A stretch of 64,000 nucleotides of DNA, from positions 1,426,001-1,490,000 of the forward strand of contig CP060234.1 of assembly GCA_023898685.1 (NCBI GenBank), written 5' to 3'. Source of the stretch: Phycisphaeraceae bacterium (lineage in GTDB: Bacteria; Planctomycetota; Phycisphaerae; Phycisphaerales; UBA1924). The notes under the pieces were generated by a model. It ran no database searches. It saw only the letters and a list, made by a program, of their open reading frames with translations, and was not told where the DNA came from. The translations under genes were made by a program, and so were the position numbers. Of the stretch, positions 16,418 to 25,116 are shown piece by piece (position 1 is the stretch's first letter; each line of letters starts with the position of its first letter).

Positions 16418-17692
16418 ATGGCGACTGTCGTTTTTTACTTCCAGGTGCACCAGCCCTACCGCCTGCGTCGGTATTCGGTGTTCGACAATGACCCGTTCTA
16501 CTTCGAGGACTCGAAGAACGGCGCGATCGCGGAGAAGGTGGCCGAGAAGTGCTACCGCCCGACGACGAAGCTGCTGCTCGACCTCGTCCGCCGGCACGAG
16601 GGCAACTTCCGGATCTCGTACGCCATCACGGGCACGGTGCTCGACCAGTTCGAGAAGTTCACGCCTGATGTCATCGGGCTGTTCCAGGATCTCGCCGAGA
16701 CGGGCTGCTGCGAGTTCGTGGGCGAGACCTACTACCACTCGCTCTCGTTCCTCTACTCGCGGCAGGAGTTTGCCGACCAGGTCGAATTGCACTCGCAGAA
16801 GATCCAGAACCTCTTCGGGCAGCGTCCCAAGGTTTTCCGCAACACCGAGTTGATCTACTCGAACGAGCTCGCGCTCGCGCTCGCGGGGATGCGCAACCCC
16901 GACGGCTCACCTCGCTTCAAGGGCGTGCTCTGCGAGGGCACCGACCCGCTGCTGGGTTACCGCTCGCCCAATTACGTCTACCGCCCGCCCGACATCGGGC
17001 CCGCGCTGACCGAGGACCGCGACAAGCCCTTCGGGCTGCTGCTCAAGAACTTTCGCCTCTCCGACGACGTCGCGTTCCGGTTCTCCAACCGGGCCTGGGA
17101 AGAATGGCCCCTGACCGCCGAGAAGTTTGCACGATGGGTCCACCAGATCAACGGCGACGGGTTCCTGTGCAACCTGTTCATGGACTACGAGACGTTCGGC
17201 GAGCACCAGTGGGCCGACACGGGGATCTTCCAGTTCCTCGACAAGCTGCCCGAGGCGATCTTCGACGTGGTGCCGGGCGAGAACCACTTCGCGACGCCCA
17301 GCGAGGTGTTCGACCGGTTCGAGCCGGTGGGCGTGTACGACGTGCCGGAGTACATCTCTTGGGCCGACACCGAGCGTGACCTCACCGCGTGGCGGGGCAA
17401 CGCGATGCAGTGGAACGCGCTCGAAGAGATGTACCGCATGGAGCGGGCGATCAAGGACCGCATCGTCGAGGCGAAGGACTCGGGGGACCCGGAGCGGCAG
17501 AAGCACGCGGGCTATCTGCTCGAGGACTGGCGCAAGCTGACGACCTCGGATCACTTCTACTACATGTGCACCAAGTTCTGGTCGGACGGCGACGTGCACA
17601 AGTACTTCAGCCCGTACGACTCGCCGTATGACGGGTACATCAACTTCATGAATGTGCTCGATAACATGCGGACGCGCATGGCGAAGGTCTGA
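16418..17692 (+). CDS. glycoside hydrolase family 57 (alpha-amylase/4-alpha-glucanotransferase type)
   Basis: This 424-residue enzyme has no signal peptide, so it is cytoplasmic. Conserved GH57 regions are visible: YFQVHQPYRLR at the N-terminus, VGETYYHSLSFLYS, KVFRNTELIYSNELA containing the probable nucleophile Glu, and LFMDYETFGEHQW containing the probable acid/base Asp. Family members act on alpha-1,4 glucans such as glycogen or malto-oligosaccharides by a retaining mechanism. The start at ATG 16418 gives MATVVFYFQVHQP, the normal family N-terminus. A secreted GH13 enzyme lies about 2.3 kb downstream, so the region handles alpha-glucans on both sides of the membrane. Confidence 0.88.
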   Translation: MATVVFYFQVHQPYRLRRYSVFDNDPFYFEDSKNGAIAEKVAEKCYRPTTKLLLDLVRRHEGNFRISYAITGTVLDQFEKFTPDVIGLFQDLAETGCCEFVGETYYHSLSFLYSRQEFADQVELHSQKIQNLFGQRPKVFRNTELIYSNELALALAGMRNPDGSPRFKGVLCEGTDPLLGYRSPNYVYRPPDIGPALTEDRDKPFGLLLKNFRLSDDVAFRFSNRAWEEWPLTAEKFARWVHQINGDGFLCNLFMDYETFGEHQWADTGIFQFLDKLPEAIFDVVPGENHFATPSEVFDRFEPVGVYDVPEYISWADTERDLTAWRGNAMQWNALEEMYRMERAIKDRIVEAKDSGDPERQKHAGYLLEDWRKLTTSDHFYYMCTKFWSDGDVHKYFSPYDSPYDGYINFMNVLDNMRTRMAKV

Positions 17693-17767
17693 TCCTCGCC
17701 GGCAGTTTCCCTTTGGCGTTCCGGGCCCGCCGGTGTAGGCTCTCGGCTTACCCGGAGGGACACACCG

Positions 17768-19336
17768 ATGCGTCAGTGCCTGATTGCCGCCGCCGTGTGG
17801 TCGCTGTGCGCCGCGACCGCCGCCGCCGCCGATTTCACCACGTCGTTCACCTACCAGGGTCGGCTCGAGAACGGGGGGAGCCCCGCCAGCGGCCTCTTCG
17901 ATTTCGAGCTCGTTCTCTACGACGACGCGACCGTTGGAGCGCCCGATAACCAGATCGGCACGACCGTCTACCGCTACGGCGTCGAAGTCGTCGACGGGAT
18001 GTTCACGACGACGCTCGATTTCGGTTTCGCCGCGTTCGTCGACACGGGGCTGCGCTATCTCGAGATCCATGTCCGTCCGTCGGGCACGCCCGCGTACACG
18101 ACGCTTGCTCCCCGCCAGTGGATCACGCCTTTGCCCCAGGCGATCAAGGCGATCAACGCGGTCAACGCCGAAAACCTGACATTGCCGTTCTACGGGGCGG
18201 CGGGGCCCTACCTGCCCAACTCGGCCACGCTCTTCATCACGAATAACGGGGCGGACGGCGCCGGGGTCGCCGGCACGGGCCCGGACGCGGGGGTCTTTGG
18301 CCTGGGCACGCCGACGACCGATCCATTCCCGGGCTACTTCGCCGGCACAGGCGTCGCCGGCGTGTCCAAGATCGCCGGCGTGGCGGGCTCGACCGACACG
18401 GGCTACGCCGTGGTCGGTTGGGCGCAGGAGGGCACCGGGGGCTACTTCCTCACCCATTCGACCGATCCCGCGAATGACTACGGGCTCATCGCCCGGTCGA
18501 CCAACGGCGTCACCGCGGGGCTCTTCGAGGTCGACGAGCCGACCTCCACAAGCCCGGTGCTTCTCGCCCGCACCGACTCGACGCAGAACTACGCCTTCGG
18601 CGTCCACGGATTGATCGAGAGCACCAGCCCCGGCGGCTACTCCACGGCCGTCCGAGGCGAGAACAAGGGCACCGGCAGTTTCGGCATTGGCGTGTGGGGA
18701 TCGCAGGCCGGGAAGGGGTACGGCGTCTACGGCACCGCCAACGGGGGCACGGGCGTATACGGGTACGCCTTCGGTCCCGGCACGACCGGCTTCGCCGCCG
18801 GCGTCCGCGGTGAGGGTGGGGGCGGCTCCGTCGCCGGGTACTTCGCGGGGGACGTCGTTGTGACCGGCACGCTCAGCAAGGGCGGGGGCACGTTCAGGAT
18901 CGACCACCCGCTCGACCCCGAGAACGAGTACCTCTCGCACTCCTTCGTCGAATCGCCCGAGATGAAGAACGTCTACGACGGCGTCGTGACACTCGACTCC
19001 GATGGGAAGGCCGCGGTCACGATGCCCGACTACTTCGGGGCGCTCAACACCGAGTTCCGCTATCAGCTCACGTGCATCGGTGGCTACGCGCCGGTCTATG
19101 TCGAGACCGAGATCGAAGGCGGCGTGTTCGCGATCGCGGGCGGCAAGCCCGGGCTCAAGGTCTCGTGGCAGGTCACGGGCGTGCGACAGGACCCGTGGGC
19201 CCTGGCCAACCCGGTGAAGGTCGAAGAGGAGAAGTCCGACGTGGACAAGGGGCTGTACCTCCACCCCGCCGCCTACGGCCTGCCGCCCGAGCGGGGCATC
19301 GGCCACGTCGATCGGCCCAAGGCCGACGGGAACTGA
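17768..19336 (+). CDS. secreted protein with tail-fibre-like Gly-rich repeats
   Basis: The 522-residue protein has a clear signal peptide (cleavage after about residue 21, in ATAAAADFTT). The N-terminal part (FTYQGRLENGG, then DFELVLYDD) resembles a domain widespread in planctomycete and other environmental genomes. The middle (about 150-370) contains irregular Gly-rich units of the type GVxGxxxxGxGV and GGYF, as in trimeric fibres. The C-terminal portion (YLSHSFVESPEMKNVYDG, then GGKPGLKVSWQVTG) is a conserved module often found at the end of such fibre-like proteins. No dockerin or PEP-CTERM tail is present, so it may be released or held by the fibre itself. The ATG is preceded by GGAGGG at a good distance. 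Function is unknown. Confidence 0.75.
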   Translation: MRQCLIAAAVWSLCAATAAAADFTTSFTYQGRLENGGSPASGLFDFELVLYDDATVGAPDNQIGTTVYRYGVEVVDGMFTTTLDFGFAAFVDTGLRYLEIHVRPSGTPAYTTLAPRQWITPLPQAIKAINAVNAENLTLPFYGAAGPYLPNSATLFITNNGADGAGVAGTGPDAGVFGLGTPTTDPFPGYFAGTGVAGVSKIAGVAGSTDTGYAVVGWAQEGTGGYFLTHSTDPANDYGLIARSTNGVTAGLFEVDEPTSTSPVLLARTDSTQNYAFGVHGLIESTSPGGYSTAVRGENKGTGSFGIGVWGSQAGKGYGVYGTANGGTGVYGYAFGPGTTGFAAGVRGEGGGGSVAGYFAGDVVVTGTLSKGGGTFRIDHPLDPENEYLSHSFVESPEMKNVYDGVVTLDSDGKAAVTMPDYFGALNTEFRYQLTCIGGYAPVYVETEIEGGVFAIAGGKPGLKVSWQVTGVRQDPWALANPVKVEEEKSDVDKGLYLHPAAYGLPPERGIGHVDRPKADGN

Positions 19337-19450
19337 GCGAGCGGGCTTATCGGGCCCATCGCGGCGGACCGGGGCGTGGCCGGTGTGCCATGCGGATCTG
19401 GGGGCCTTGCTCCCCTGAATCGCCTGGATCATCGGGCCGATCTACTCGCC

Positions 19451-19948
19451 GTGCGAAGGCCGTTCCGCTTATCCCGCGCCTTCTCCCTCATCGAGCTCGT
19501 GCTGGTCGTGGTCATCATCGGGGTCATCGGGGCCATCGCGATTCCGCGGTTCGCCGCCGCGGGCGAGCACGCGAGCGAGGTCGCGCTGAAGCAGAACCTG
19601 GCGATCCTCGCGAACGCGGTCGAGCTCTACAAGGCCGAGCACGAGGGCCTCGTGCCGACGACACGCCACCACCTGCTGGGGTACACCGACATCGCGGGCG
19701 ACGCACAGGCCACGCCCGACGCAACGCACGTCTATGGGCCCTATCTCCACAAGATGCCCGTGCTGCCCATGGGCACGAACAAGGGCCGCGACGATCTCGC
19801 TTCCTCGGGAAACCCGGGCGATTCGGCCACCGCAGGCTGGTGGATCGACGACACGACGGGCGACGTCCGCGCGAATGCGCCCGACTCGGACGTGACCACC
19901 GATGGCGTCAAGATCAACACGATCGTCGGCGGGCTGGTCAAGGGCTGA
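19451..19948 (+). CDS. type II secretion / type IV pilin-like pseudopilin
   Basis: The N-terminus fits a class III prepilin: a short basic leader (RRPFRLSRA), then FSLIELVLVVVIIGVIGAIA, with the conserved Glu at position 5 and one transmembrane helix. The remainder (to 165 residues) is a soluble domain with WWIDDTTGDV, reminiscent of GspG-like pseudopilins. A prepilin peptidase would cut between Ala and Phe; most prepilins have Gly at this site, so the Ala is unusual but tolerated in some. GTG 19451 gives a normal 10-residue leader and was preferred over GTG 19376. No other secretion-system gene is nearby. It is an orphan pseudopilin, placed between a secreted fibre-like protein and a secreted amylase. 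Confidence 0.75.
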   Translation: MRRPFRLSRAFSLIELVLVVVIIGVIGAIAIPRFAAAGEHASEVALKQNLAILANAVELYKAEHEGLVPTTRHHLLGYTDIAGDAQATPDATHVYGPYLHKMPVLPMGTNKGRDDLASSGNPGDSATAGWWIDDTTGDVRANAPDSDVTTDGVKINTIVGGLVKG

Positions 19949-20012
19949 GCGGCCGCCCGGCCGCGGCCCATACAGTTCTGCGCGGTGGGCCCGCCGCGCG
20001 GAGATTTATGCC

Positions 20013-21635
20013 ATGAACCATGCCCTTCTCGCCCTGCTCGCCGCGTGCGCCCCGGCGTTCGCCGCCGAGCCCCCGGCCTCGAACGACTGGTGGCACGACG
20101 CCGTTTTCTACGAGGTCTTCGTCCGCTCCTTCGCCGACTCGACCTCGGGGCCGCTCGCGGGCGACGGGGTCGGCGACATCCCGGGGCTGATCGAGCGGCT
20201 CGACGAGCTCAACGACGGCCAACCTGGCGGCGACGATCTGGGTGTGACCGCGCTCTGGCTCATGCCCATCGCGCAGTCCCCGTCCTACCACGGCTACGAC
20301 GTCGTCGACTACTACAACGTCGATGACGAGTACGGCACCAACGCCGATTTCGAGCGGCTCGTCGACGAGTGCCACAAGCGGGGCATGAAGGTCATTGTCG
20401 ACCTGGTGCTCAATCACTGCTCGTCGGAGAACCCCTGGTTCATCGAGGCGAAGAACCCCGACAGCCCCCGCCACGACTGGTTCGTCTGGCGCGACACCAG
20501 GCCCGACTGGAAGAACAACCTCCACATGTGGCACTCGCTGGGGGACGACGGCAAGGGGCCCTACTACTACGGCTTCTTCTGGAAGGGCATGCCCGACCTC
20601 AACTACGACAACAAGCTCGTCTCGCTCACCGCCTACGACATCTCGCGGCACTGGCTCGCCGACCTGCACGCGGACGGGTTCCGCCTCGACGCGATCCGCT
20701 ATCTCTTCGAGCGGGGAGAGAACATCGATTCCTGCCAGGAGACGATCGACTGGCTGACCGACTGGCACAAGTACATCCGGACGGTCGAGCCCGCTTGCTT
20801 CACCGTGGGTGAGGTGTGGGGCCAGACCGATTTCGTCAAGCAGTATGTTCCGAAGGCCATCGACTCGGTCTTCGAGTTCCAGCTCGCCGAGACCATCGTC
20901 GCGGGCGTCAACTCGGGCGACCCCAAGGCCGTCGCGGCGCAGATCACGCATCTCATGGACTCGTACGACGGCGCCCCCTACTCCACCTTCCTCACCAACC
21001 ACGATCAAAACCGGCTCATGTCGCAGCTGGGCGGGCCCAACGCCGAGGCGATCGCGAAGAACAAGCTCGCCGCGACGCTCCTGCTGACGCTCCCGGGCAC
21101 GCCGTTCCTCTACTACGGCGAGGAGATCGGCATGACGGGCGTCAAGCCCGACGAGGACATCCGCACGCCCATGCAGTGGACGCCCGACCCGATGCAGAGC
21201 GGCTTTACGACCGGCAAGCCCTGGCGACAGGTCAACGACAACACCGCCGACATCAACGTCGCCGCCGAAAAGAAGGACGCCGACTCGCTCTGGAGCCACT
21301 ATCAGTCGTTGATCGAGCTCCGCCTGGGCACCGAGGCCCTGCGTCGCGGCACGGCCGAGGTCGTTGAGACCAACATCGACGGGTTGCTCATCTACCGCCG
21401 TCAATTGCCGAGGCAGGAACTCCTGGTGCTCGCCAACTTCACCGATCGGCCTATCGGCGAGTTCGGGATCGACCTCGACGGGCTCCGGCCCAACCGGCTG
21501 ATCCGCTCCCGCGTGCTGTTCGGCGATGCCCGGTCGAGGTCGGGCCACGCCGACAAGGACGGTTGGCTCCACGACTGGCAACCCGTCGCCGAGATCGGGC
21601 CGCGCGAGGCCGTGGTTGTTCGCGTGATCCGCTGA
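20013..21635 (+). CDS. secreted alpha-amylase family (GH13) glycoside hydrolase
   Basis: The 540-residue enzyme begins with a signal peptide (MNHALLALLAACAPAFA, cleavage before AEPP). The catalytic TIM barrel has VDLVLNHCS, DGFRLDAIRY with the nucleophile Asp, GEVWG with the acid/base Glu, and FLTNHDQNR with the third acidic residue. FLYYGEEIGMTG and TPMQWTPDP follow, as in the alpha-glucosidase/trehalose-synthase-like branch of GH13. A short C-terminal beta domain closes the protein. It should hydrolyse alpha-1,4/1,6 glucans or oligosaccharides outside the cytoplasm. ATG 20013 is preceded by GGAG. Exact specificity is not decidable by eye. Confidence 0.88.
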   Translation: MNHALLALLAACAPAFAAEPPASNDWWHDAVFYEVFVRSFADSTSGPLAGDGVGDIPGLIERLDELNDGQPGGDDLGVTALWLMPIAQSPSYHGYDVVDYYNVDDEYGTNADFERLVDECHKRGMKVIVDLVLNHCSSENPWFIEAKNPDSPRHDWFVWRDTRPDWKNNLHMWHSLGDDGKGPYYYGFFWKGMPDLNYDNKLVSLTAYDISRHWLADLHADGFRLDAIRYLFERGENIDSCQETIDWLTDWHKYIRTVEPACFTVGEVWGQTDFVKQYVPKAIDSVFEFQLAETIVAGVNSGDPKAVAAQITHLMDSYDGAPYSTFLTNHDQNRLMSQLGGPNAEAIAKNKLAATLLLTLPGTPFLYYGEEIGMTGVKPDEDIRTPMQWTPDPMQSGFTTGKPWRQVNDNTADINVAAEKKDADSLWSHYQSLIELRLGTEALRRGTAEVVETNIDGLLIYRRQLPRQELLVLANFTDRPIGEFGIDLDGLRPNRLIRSRVLFGDARSRSGHADKDGWLHDWQPVAEIGPREAVVVRVIR

Positions 21636-21653
21636 CGCCCCACGGAGCGACGC

Positions 21654-23846
21654 ATGGGACGCCGCCTTCGGGCCAACCCGATCAAGACGCTGCTGTCTTT
21701 CGCGGTGTTCTGGTCGCTCGTCGTCGGTCTCTTTGATGCGCTGCTGGTCTTCCCGACAATCGGGCAGCTCGCGGCCTCGGGCTGGCCGAGCGTGCAAGGC
21801 GAGGTCGTCGCGGGCCCGGCCGGATCTGAGGAGGCGGGCACGCACCGCCCCTGGATCGAGTATCGCTACGGGGTCGGCGGCAGGGTCTACGAGTCGGACC
21901 GCGTCACGCTGTCCATCCTGGATCGTGACGAAGGGCGCCAGCCCCACATCGAGCCGGGCAAGCCGATCACGGTCTACTACAACCCGCTCCACCCGTCGAC
22001 CGCGGTGCTGCGCCGCGGCGTCACGCCGATGGCGTGGTTCGTCCTGCTCTTTCTCACGCCTTTCAACGCCGTCGGCCTGGGGTTCTGGTGGGTGATCGCG
22101 CGGTCGCTCTGGTATCGGGGTCGGGGTGGCCCGGGCGGCGCCCGCGTGGTGCGCCTGGACATGCGCATTCGGCTCTGGACGCACCGGCGTTCGCCCGTGC
22201 TGGCGGGGCTCGTCGGCGTGGGGCTGTGCGCGTTTCTGTCGATCTTCGTGTGCGGCTTCACACTCATGCGCTCGTCACCGCCCCCGCTCACCCAGATCTG
22301 CCTGGGGCTCTCGGCGGCCGCGGGGGTCGCGTCGATGTTGGGGGCTGTGATCGCCAACGCCCGCTCGAAGCGGTTTGTCGAGATCGACCTGGCGCGGGGG
22401 ACGATCCGTCTGCCGAAGCGGGCGAAGAGGCGGCCCGAGCCGATCGAGCGCGAACTGGGTGATCTCGTCAGGATCGAGGACGAGTCGTTCACGGATGAAT
22501 CGACGACCACATCCAACGGGCGTCCGGTTCCCGAGTTCTCGCCGGTGCTCGTGTTTGCGGGCGAGGGCGGCGAGATCCGTGAGCGCATCGCCAAGTGGAT
22601 GGAGCCCTCGCGCGCGGAGCGGCTCGCGGACTGGCTCGCCGCCGAACTCCGTGTTCCACGCGGCGGTCTGACCGATGCGAACGAGCCGGCGGACGAAGAT
22701 GCCGGGCCCGAAGCCGACGCCGGTGACGGGGTTGAACGGACGCCCGGCACTCGCCCGCTGCTCGCCGAGTGGATGGCCCGGCACGGTGCGCGGATCGAGG
22801 AACTCCGCGGGATGGACCGGGGCCAATCGCTCGCCGCCGGCGTGGGGTGTCTCGGGGGGTTCGCGCTCTTCTGGTCGTCGATCGTCTGCGTCTTCATCGT
22901 CTTCATGGTCGGATCGGCGATGAAGCAGGTGCACGCCGAGTCGTACCCGACCGTCGAGGGGCAGGTCACGGCGGCCCGCATCGATGAGAGCAGCGACGGC
23001 GAGGGGGGCACGACCTACCAACCCGCCATCACCTACACCTACCGGGTGGCCGGCACGCCCTTCGAGAACGACCGTGTGCGCTATGGGCAAGTGGGATCAT
23101 CCGACCGGCGCGACTCGAAGAAGGTGCTCGATCGCTTCCCGGTCGGCGCCACGGTGGACGTGTACTTCAACCCGGATAATCCGGCCGACTCCGTGCTGAC
23201 TCCCGGCGTGCAGGGTGTTGATCTGTTCTCGCTGCTTTTCCTGACCCCGTTCATCCTCGTCGCGGTCGGGCTGTGGACCGGGATCGGCTACTCCGTCAAG
23301 GAGCGCATCCGTCCGCCCTCCGCCGGGGGCGTGCGCCTGCTCCGGCGTGAAGGACGGATCCACATCAGGCCCGGCGGTTTCCCGCCGATCGCGGCTGCGG
23401 GCGTCGCCGCGCTGGCGACGAGCTTCGTCAGCATCTTCATCGTGGGGTTCGGCTTCGGGTTCAACGCCTCGATGGCGGTGCTCGGCGTGACCTGGGCGGT
23501 CGTGCTCGCAGCGTCGGCGTGCGCCTACATCACCACCGCCCGCCGGCTGGGCTCGGGCGCCCGCGACATCGTCATCGACGAGGCGGCGGGCACGATCAGG
23601 CTCCCCGCCACCGAGGGCCGGGCCGAGCCGCTGACGATCGCGTTCGACGACCTCCGCGACCTCGAGATCCGCGAGCGGATTCGGAAGGGGGACGACGGCG
23701 AGGCGACCGAGTACCGCCCCACGGTCGTCCACGTTTCGCGCGAGACGGGCCGGCAAAGGCGGGAGGCGATGGTCTCGTTCACTCGCGCCCGCCGGGCCGC
23801 CGACCTGGCCGACTGGATCGCCCCCTGGCTGTTCGGGCCGATCTGA
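21654..23846 (+). CDS. membrane protein with two DUF3592 domains
   Basis: This 730-residue protein contains an internal duplication. Each half consists of a hydrophobic helix, an extracytoplasmic DUF3592 domain, then two or more helices and a cytoplasmic PH-like segment. The first DUF3592 has WPSVQGEVVAGP and VYYNPLHPSTAVLRRG; the second has YPTVEGQVTAARID and VYFNPDNPADSVLTPG. The soluble parts share the DIVIDEAAGTIRLP / EIDLARGTIRLP pattern, supporting duplication of the entire unit. The role of DUF3592 is not established. ATG 21654 has GGAG 6 nt upstream and lies 18 nt after the amylase stop, so the two could be co-transcribed. Confidence 0.8.
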   Translation: MGRRLRANPIKTLLSFAVFWSLVVGLFDALLVFPTIGQLAASGWPSVQGEVVAGPAGSEEAGTHRPWIEYRYGVGGRVYESDRVTLSILDRDEGRQPHIEPGKPITVYYNPLHPSTAVLRRGVTPMAWFVLLFLTPFNAVGLGFWWVIARSLWYRGRGGPGGARVVRLDMRIRLWTHRRSPVLAGLVGVGLCAFLSIFVCGFTLMRSSPPPLTQICLGLSAAAGVASMLGAVIANARSKRFVEIDLARGTIRLPKRAKRRPEPIERELGDLVRIEDESFTDESTTTSNGRPVPEFSPVLVFAGEGGEIRERIAKWMEPSRAERLADWLAAELRVPRGGLTDANEPADEDAGPEADAGDGVERTPGTRPLLAEWMARHGARIEELRGMDRGQSLAAGVGCLGGFALFWSSIVCVFIVFMVGSAMKQVHAESYPTVEGQVTAARIDESSDGEGGTTYQPAITYTYRVAGTPFENDRVRYGQVGSSDRRDSKKVLDRFPVGATVDVYFNPDNPADSVLTPGVQGVDLFSLLFLTPFILVAVGLWTGIGYSVKERIRPPSAGGVRLLRREGRIHIRPGGFPPIAAAGVAALATSFVSIFIVGFGFGFNASMAVLGVTWAVVLAASACAYITTARRLGSGARDIVIDEAAGTIRLPATEGRAEPLTIAFDDLRDLEIRERIRKGDDGEATEYRPTVVHVSRETGRQRREAMVSFTRARRAADLADWIAPWLFGPI

Positions 23847-24047
23847 AAGTTGGCGCCGCCGCGCATTCCCGAGATTGATGACCCCTTGCGAACCGCTTTC
23901 CGCCGGCTGGCGGATCGTCCGGCGGCTGACTGGTGCCTAGTGTCCAGATTGGGCCCGTTGTTCCGATAGAGGCCTGGGCACCGAGGGTTTATGGCGCGTC
24001 TTCCCAACAGACCAACAGGGCCGGGCCAAGGAGACAGGGTCGCCCCG

Positions 24048-24752
24048 ATGGGCGCCGGGACGTCGCACGCCACTCCGTTCCACCGGGAGTTGTCGCAGCT
24101 CCGCCGGCGGCTGATCCGCTCGGCGAACGTCGCCATCGACATGCTCGAGGCGGCGCTGTACGCGCTCTGGCACCTCGATCACGATATCGCGCGTGAGATC
24201 CGCGCCCGCGACGACTTCGTGGACGACGAGGAGGTTCGGATCGAGCAGGTCTGTCTCCGGCTGCTCACGCTCCAACAACCATATGGGCAGGATTTCAGGC
24301 TCCTCGCGTTCTGCCTCAAGGTGAACGCGGACATCGAGCGCGTCGCCGATCACGCGACCTCGGTGGCCAAGGTCGCCCTCCGGGTCCCGCCCGGCGAGCC
24401 TCCCCGGTGGCCCGTTTCGCTGGTCGAGATGGGCGACCGCGTCCCGGTGCTCGCCCACGAGCTGCTGCGCGCGGTCCTGGACGAGAACGTCGACGCGGCC
24501 CGACTGCTCGTCCGCGGCGACAGCGTCATCGACACGCTCGACAAGCAGCTCTTCCGGGAGGTCACCGAGTGGATCAATGCCGATCCATCGATGGCCGAGA
24601 TCGGGTTGTTGACCTACCGCCTCGGGCGCGAACTCGAACGCGTCGGCGATCTTCTGGGCAACATCGCCGAGGACGTGGTCTATCTGGCTACGGGTGAGAT
24701 CATCCGCCACCAGGGCAAGCCTCGCCACAGGGGCGGCCCGGGCGGCACCTGA
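24048..24752 (+). CDS. phoU: PhoU-family phosphate regulator
   Basis: The 234-residue all-helical protein has two tandem PhoU repeats of about 90 residues each. The first begins FHRELSQLRRRLI, with the conserved NADIERVADHA segment around residue 100. The second ends in the matching RELERVGDLLGNIAEDV. These E(R)xGDH-like segments bind a metal cluster in PhoU structures. PhoU damps the PhoR/PhoB response and the Pst transporter under phosphate sufficiency. No pst or pho genes lie nearby, so the gene is isolated. ATG 24048 is preceded by AAGGAGA with a rather long 13-nt spacing; ATG 23991 in the same frame is an alternative. Confidence 0.85.
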   Translation: MGAGTSHATPFHRELSQLRRRLIRSANVAIDMLEAALYALWHLDHDIAREIRARDDFVDDEEVRIEQVCLRLLTLQQPYGQDFRLLAFCLKVNADIERVADHATSVAKVALRVPPGEPPRWPVSLVEMGDRVPVLAHELLRAVLDENVDAARLLVRGDSVIDTLDKQLFREVTEWINADPSMAEIGLLTYRLGRELERVGDLLGNIAEDVVYLATGEIIRHQGKPRHRGGPGGT

Positions 24753-25116
24753 GGTTGCCCCGGTCTCCTCGTGCCGCTACGTTCTTCCCGATCGACGGAC
24801 CCCGCCGCGTGGCGGGGCGAGGGAAGTGTGGTGCCAAACCACCGCGGACGCGCCGCCGTGACGAGCGGAGCGGACGGGCACAAGCCACTGCCGGCGAGCC
24901 GGCGGGAAGGCGCCCGTCCCGGGCCCCGGGAAGCGGGGCCCACGCTCGGAGCCGGAAGACCTGCCGTCGGGATGGAGTCGGAGAGCCCGCGCGAATCGGG
25001 TGATCGGCCGGTGTTCGCGTCAGCCCGCGCGCCCTCGCCGAGCGGTCCCCCGGGGCACTCCCCGAACGTCGAGTCGCCCTCGCGGACATGGGGCGGCGGC
25101 GGGCGCGGAGCGAGCG
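24753..25116 (+). other. gene-free leader region containing a cobalamin riboswitch
   Basis: This 364-bp stretch between phoU and the next gene has no credible coding sequence. It holds the cobalamin aptamer (24793-24969) and about 147 bp of downstream leader, which should contain the expression platform and the Shine-Dalgarno (GCGGAG, 6 nt before ATG 25117). Confidence 0.7.
24793..24969 (+). promoter_or_regulatory. cobalamin (B12) riboswitch aptamer
   Basis: The core conserved blocks of the cobalamin aptamer appear in order and in the right strand. These are GAGGGAA followed by GGTGCCAAACC (24819-24840), a CGCCGCCGTGA segment in the P5/P6 region, the B12 box GCCACTG (24884-24890) joined through a CCGGC/GCCGG hairpin to GGGAAGGC (24904-24911), and GGAGCCGGAAGACCTGCC (24949-24965) closing the core. 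A P1 stem CGACGG (24793-24798) / CCGTCG (24964-24969) closes the structure. Such riboswitches bind adenosyl- or other cobalamins and switch off the downstream gene. The next gene on the same strand is an exported protein, not a known B12 gene. Confidence 0.88.

Noticed and set aside
16907..19432. Long minus-strand open frame (841 codons) opposite GH57 and the secreted fibre-like gene
   Set aside because: It has Arg/Gly/Val-rich composition without motifs and overlaps two well-supported plus-strand genes.
19938..22184. 748-codon minus-strand frame opposite the GH13 gene
   Set aside because: The plus-strand gene has all catalytic residues; the antisense frame has no family signature.
23880..23935. 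CCGCCGG / CCGGCGG hairpin before phoU
   Set aside because: It is a short GC stem without T-run; such pairings are frequent by chance at this base composition.
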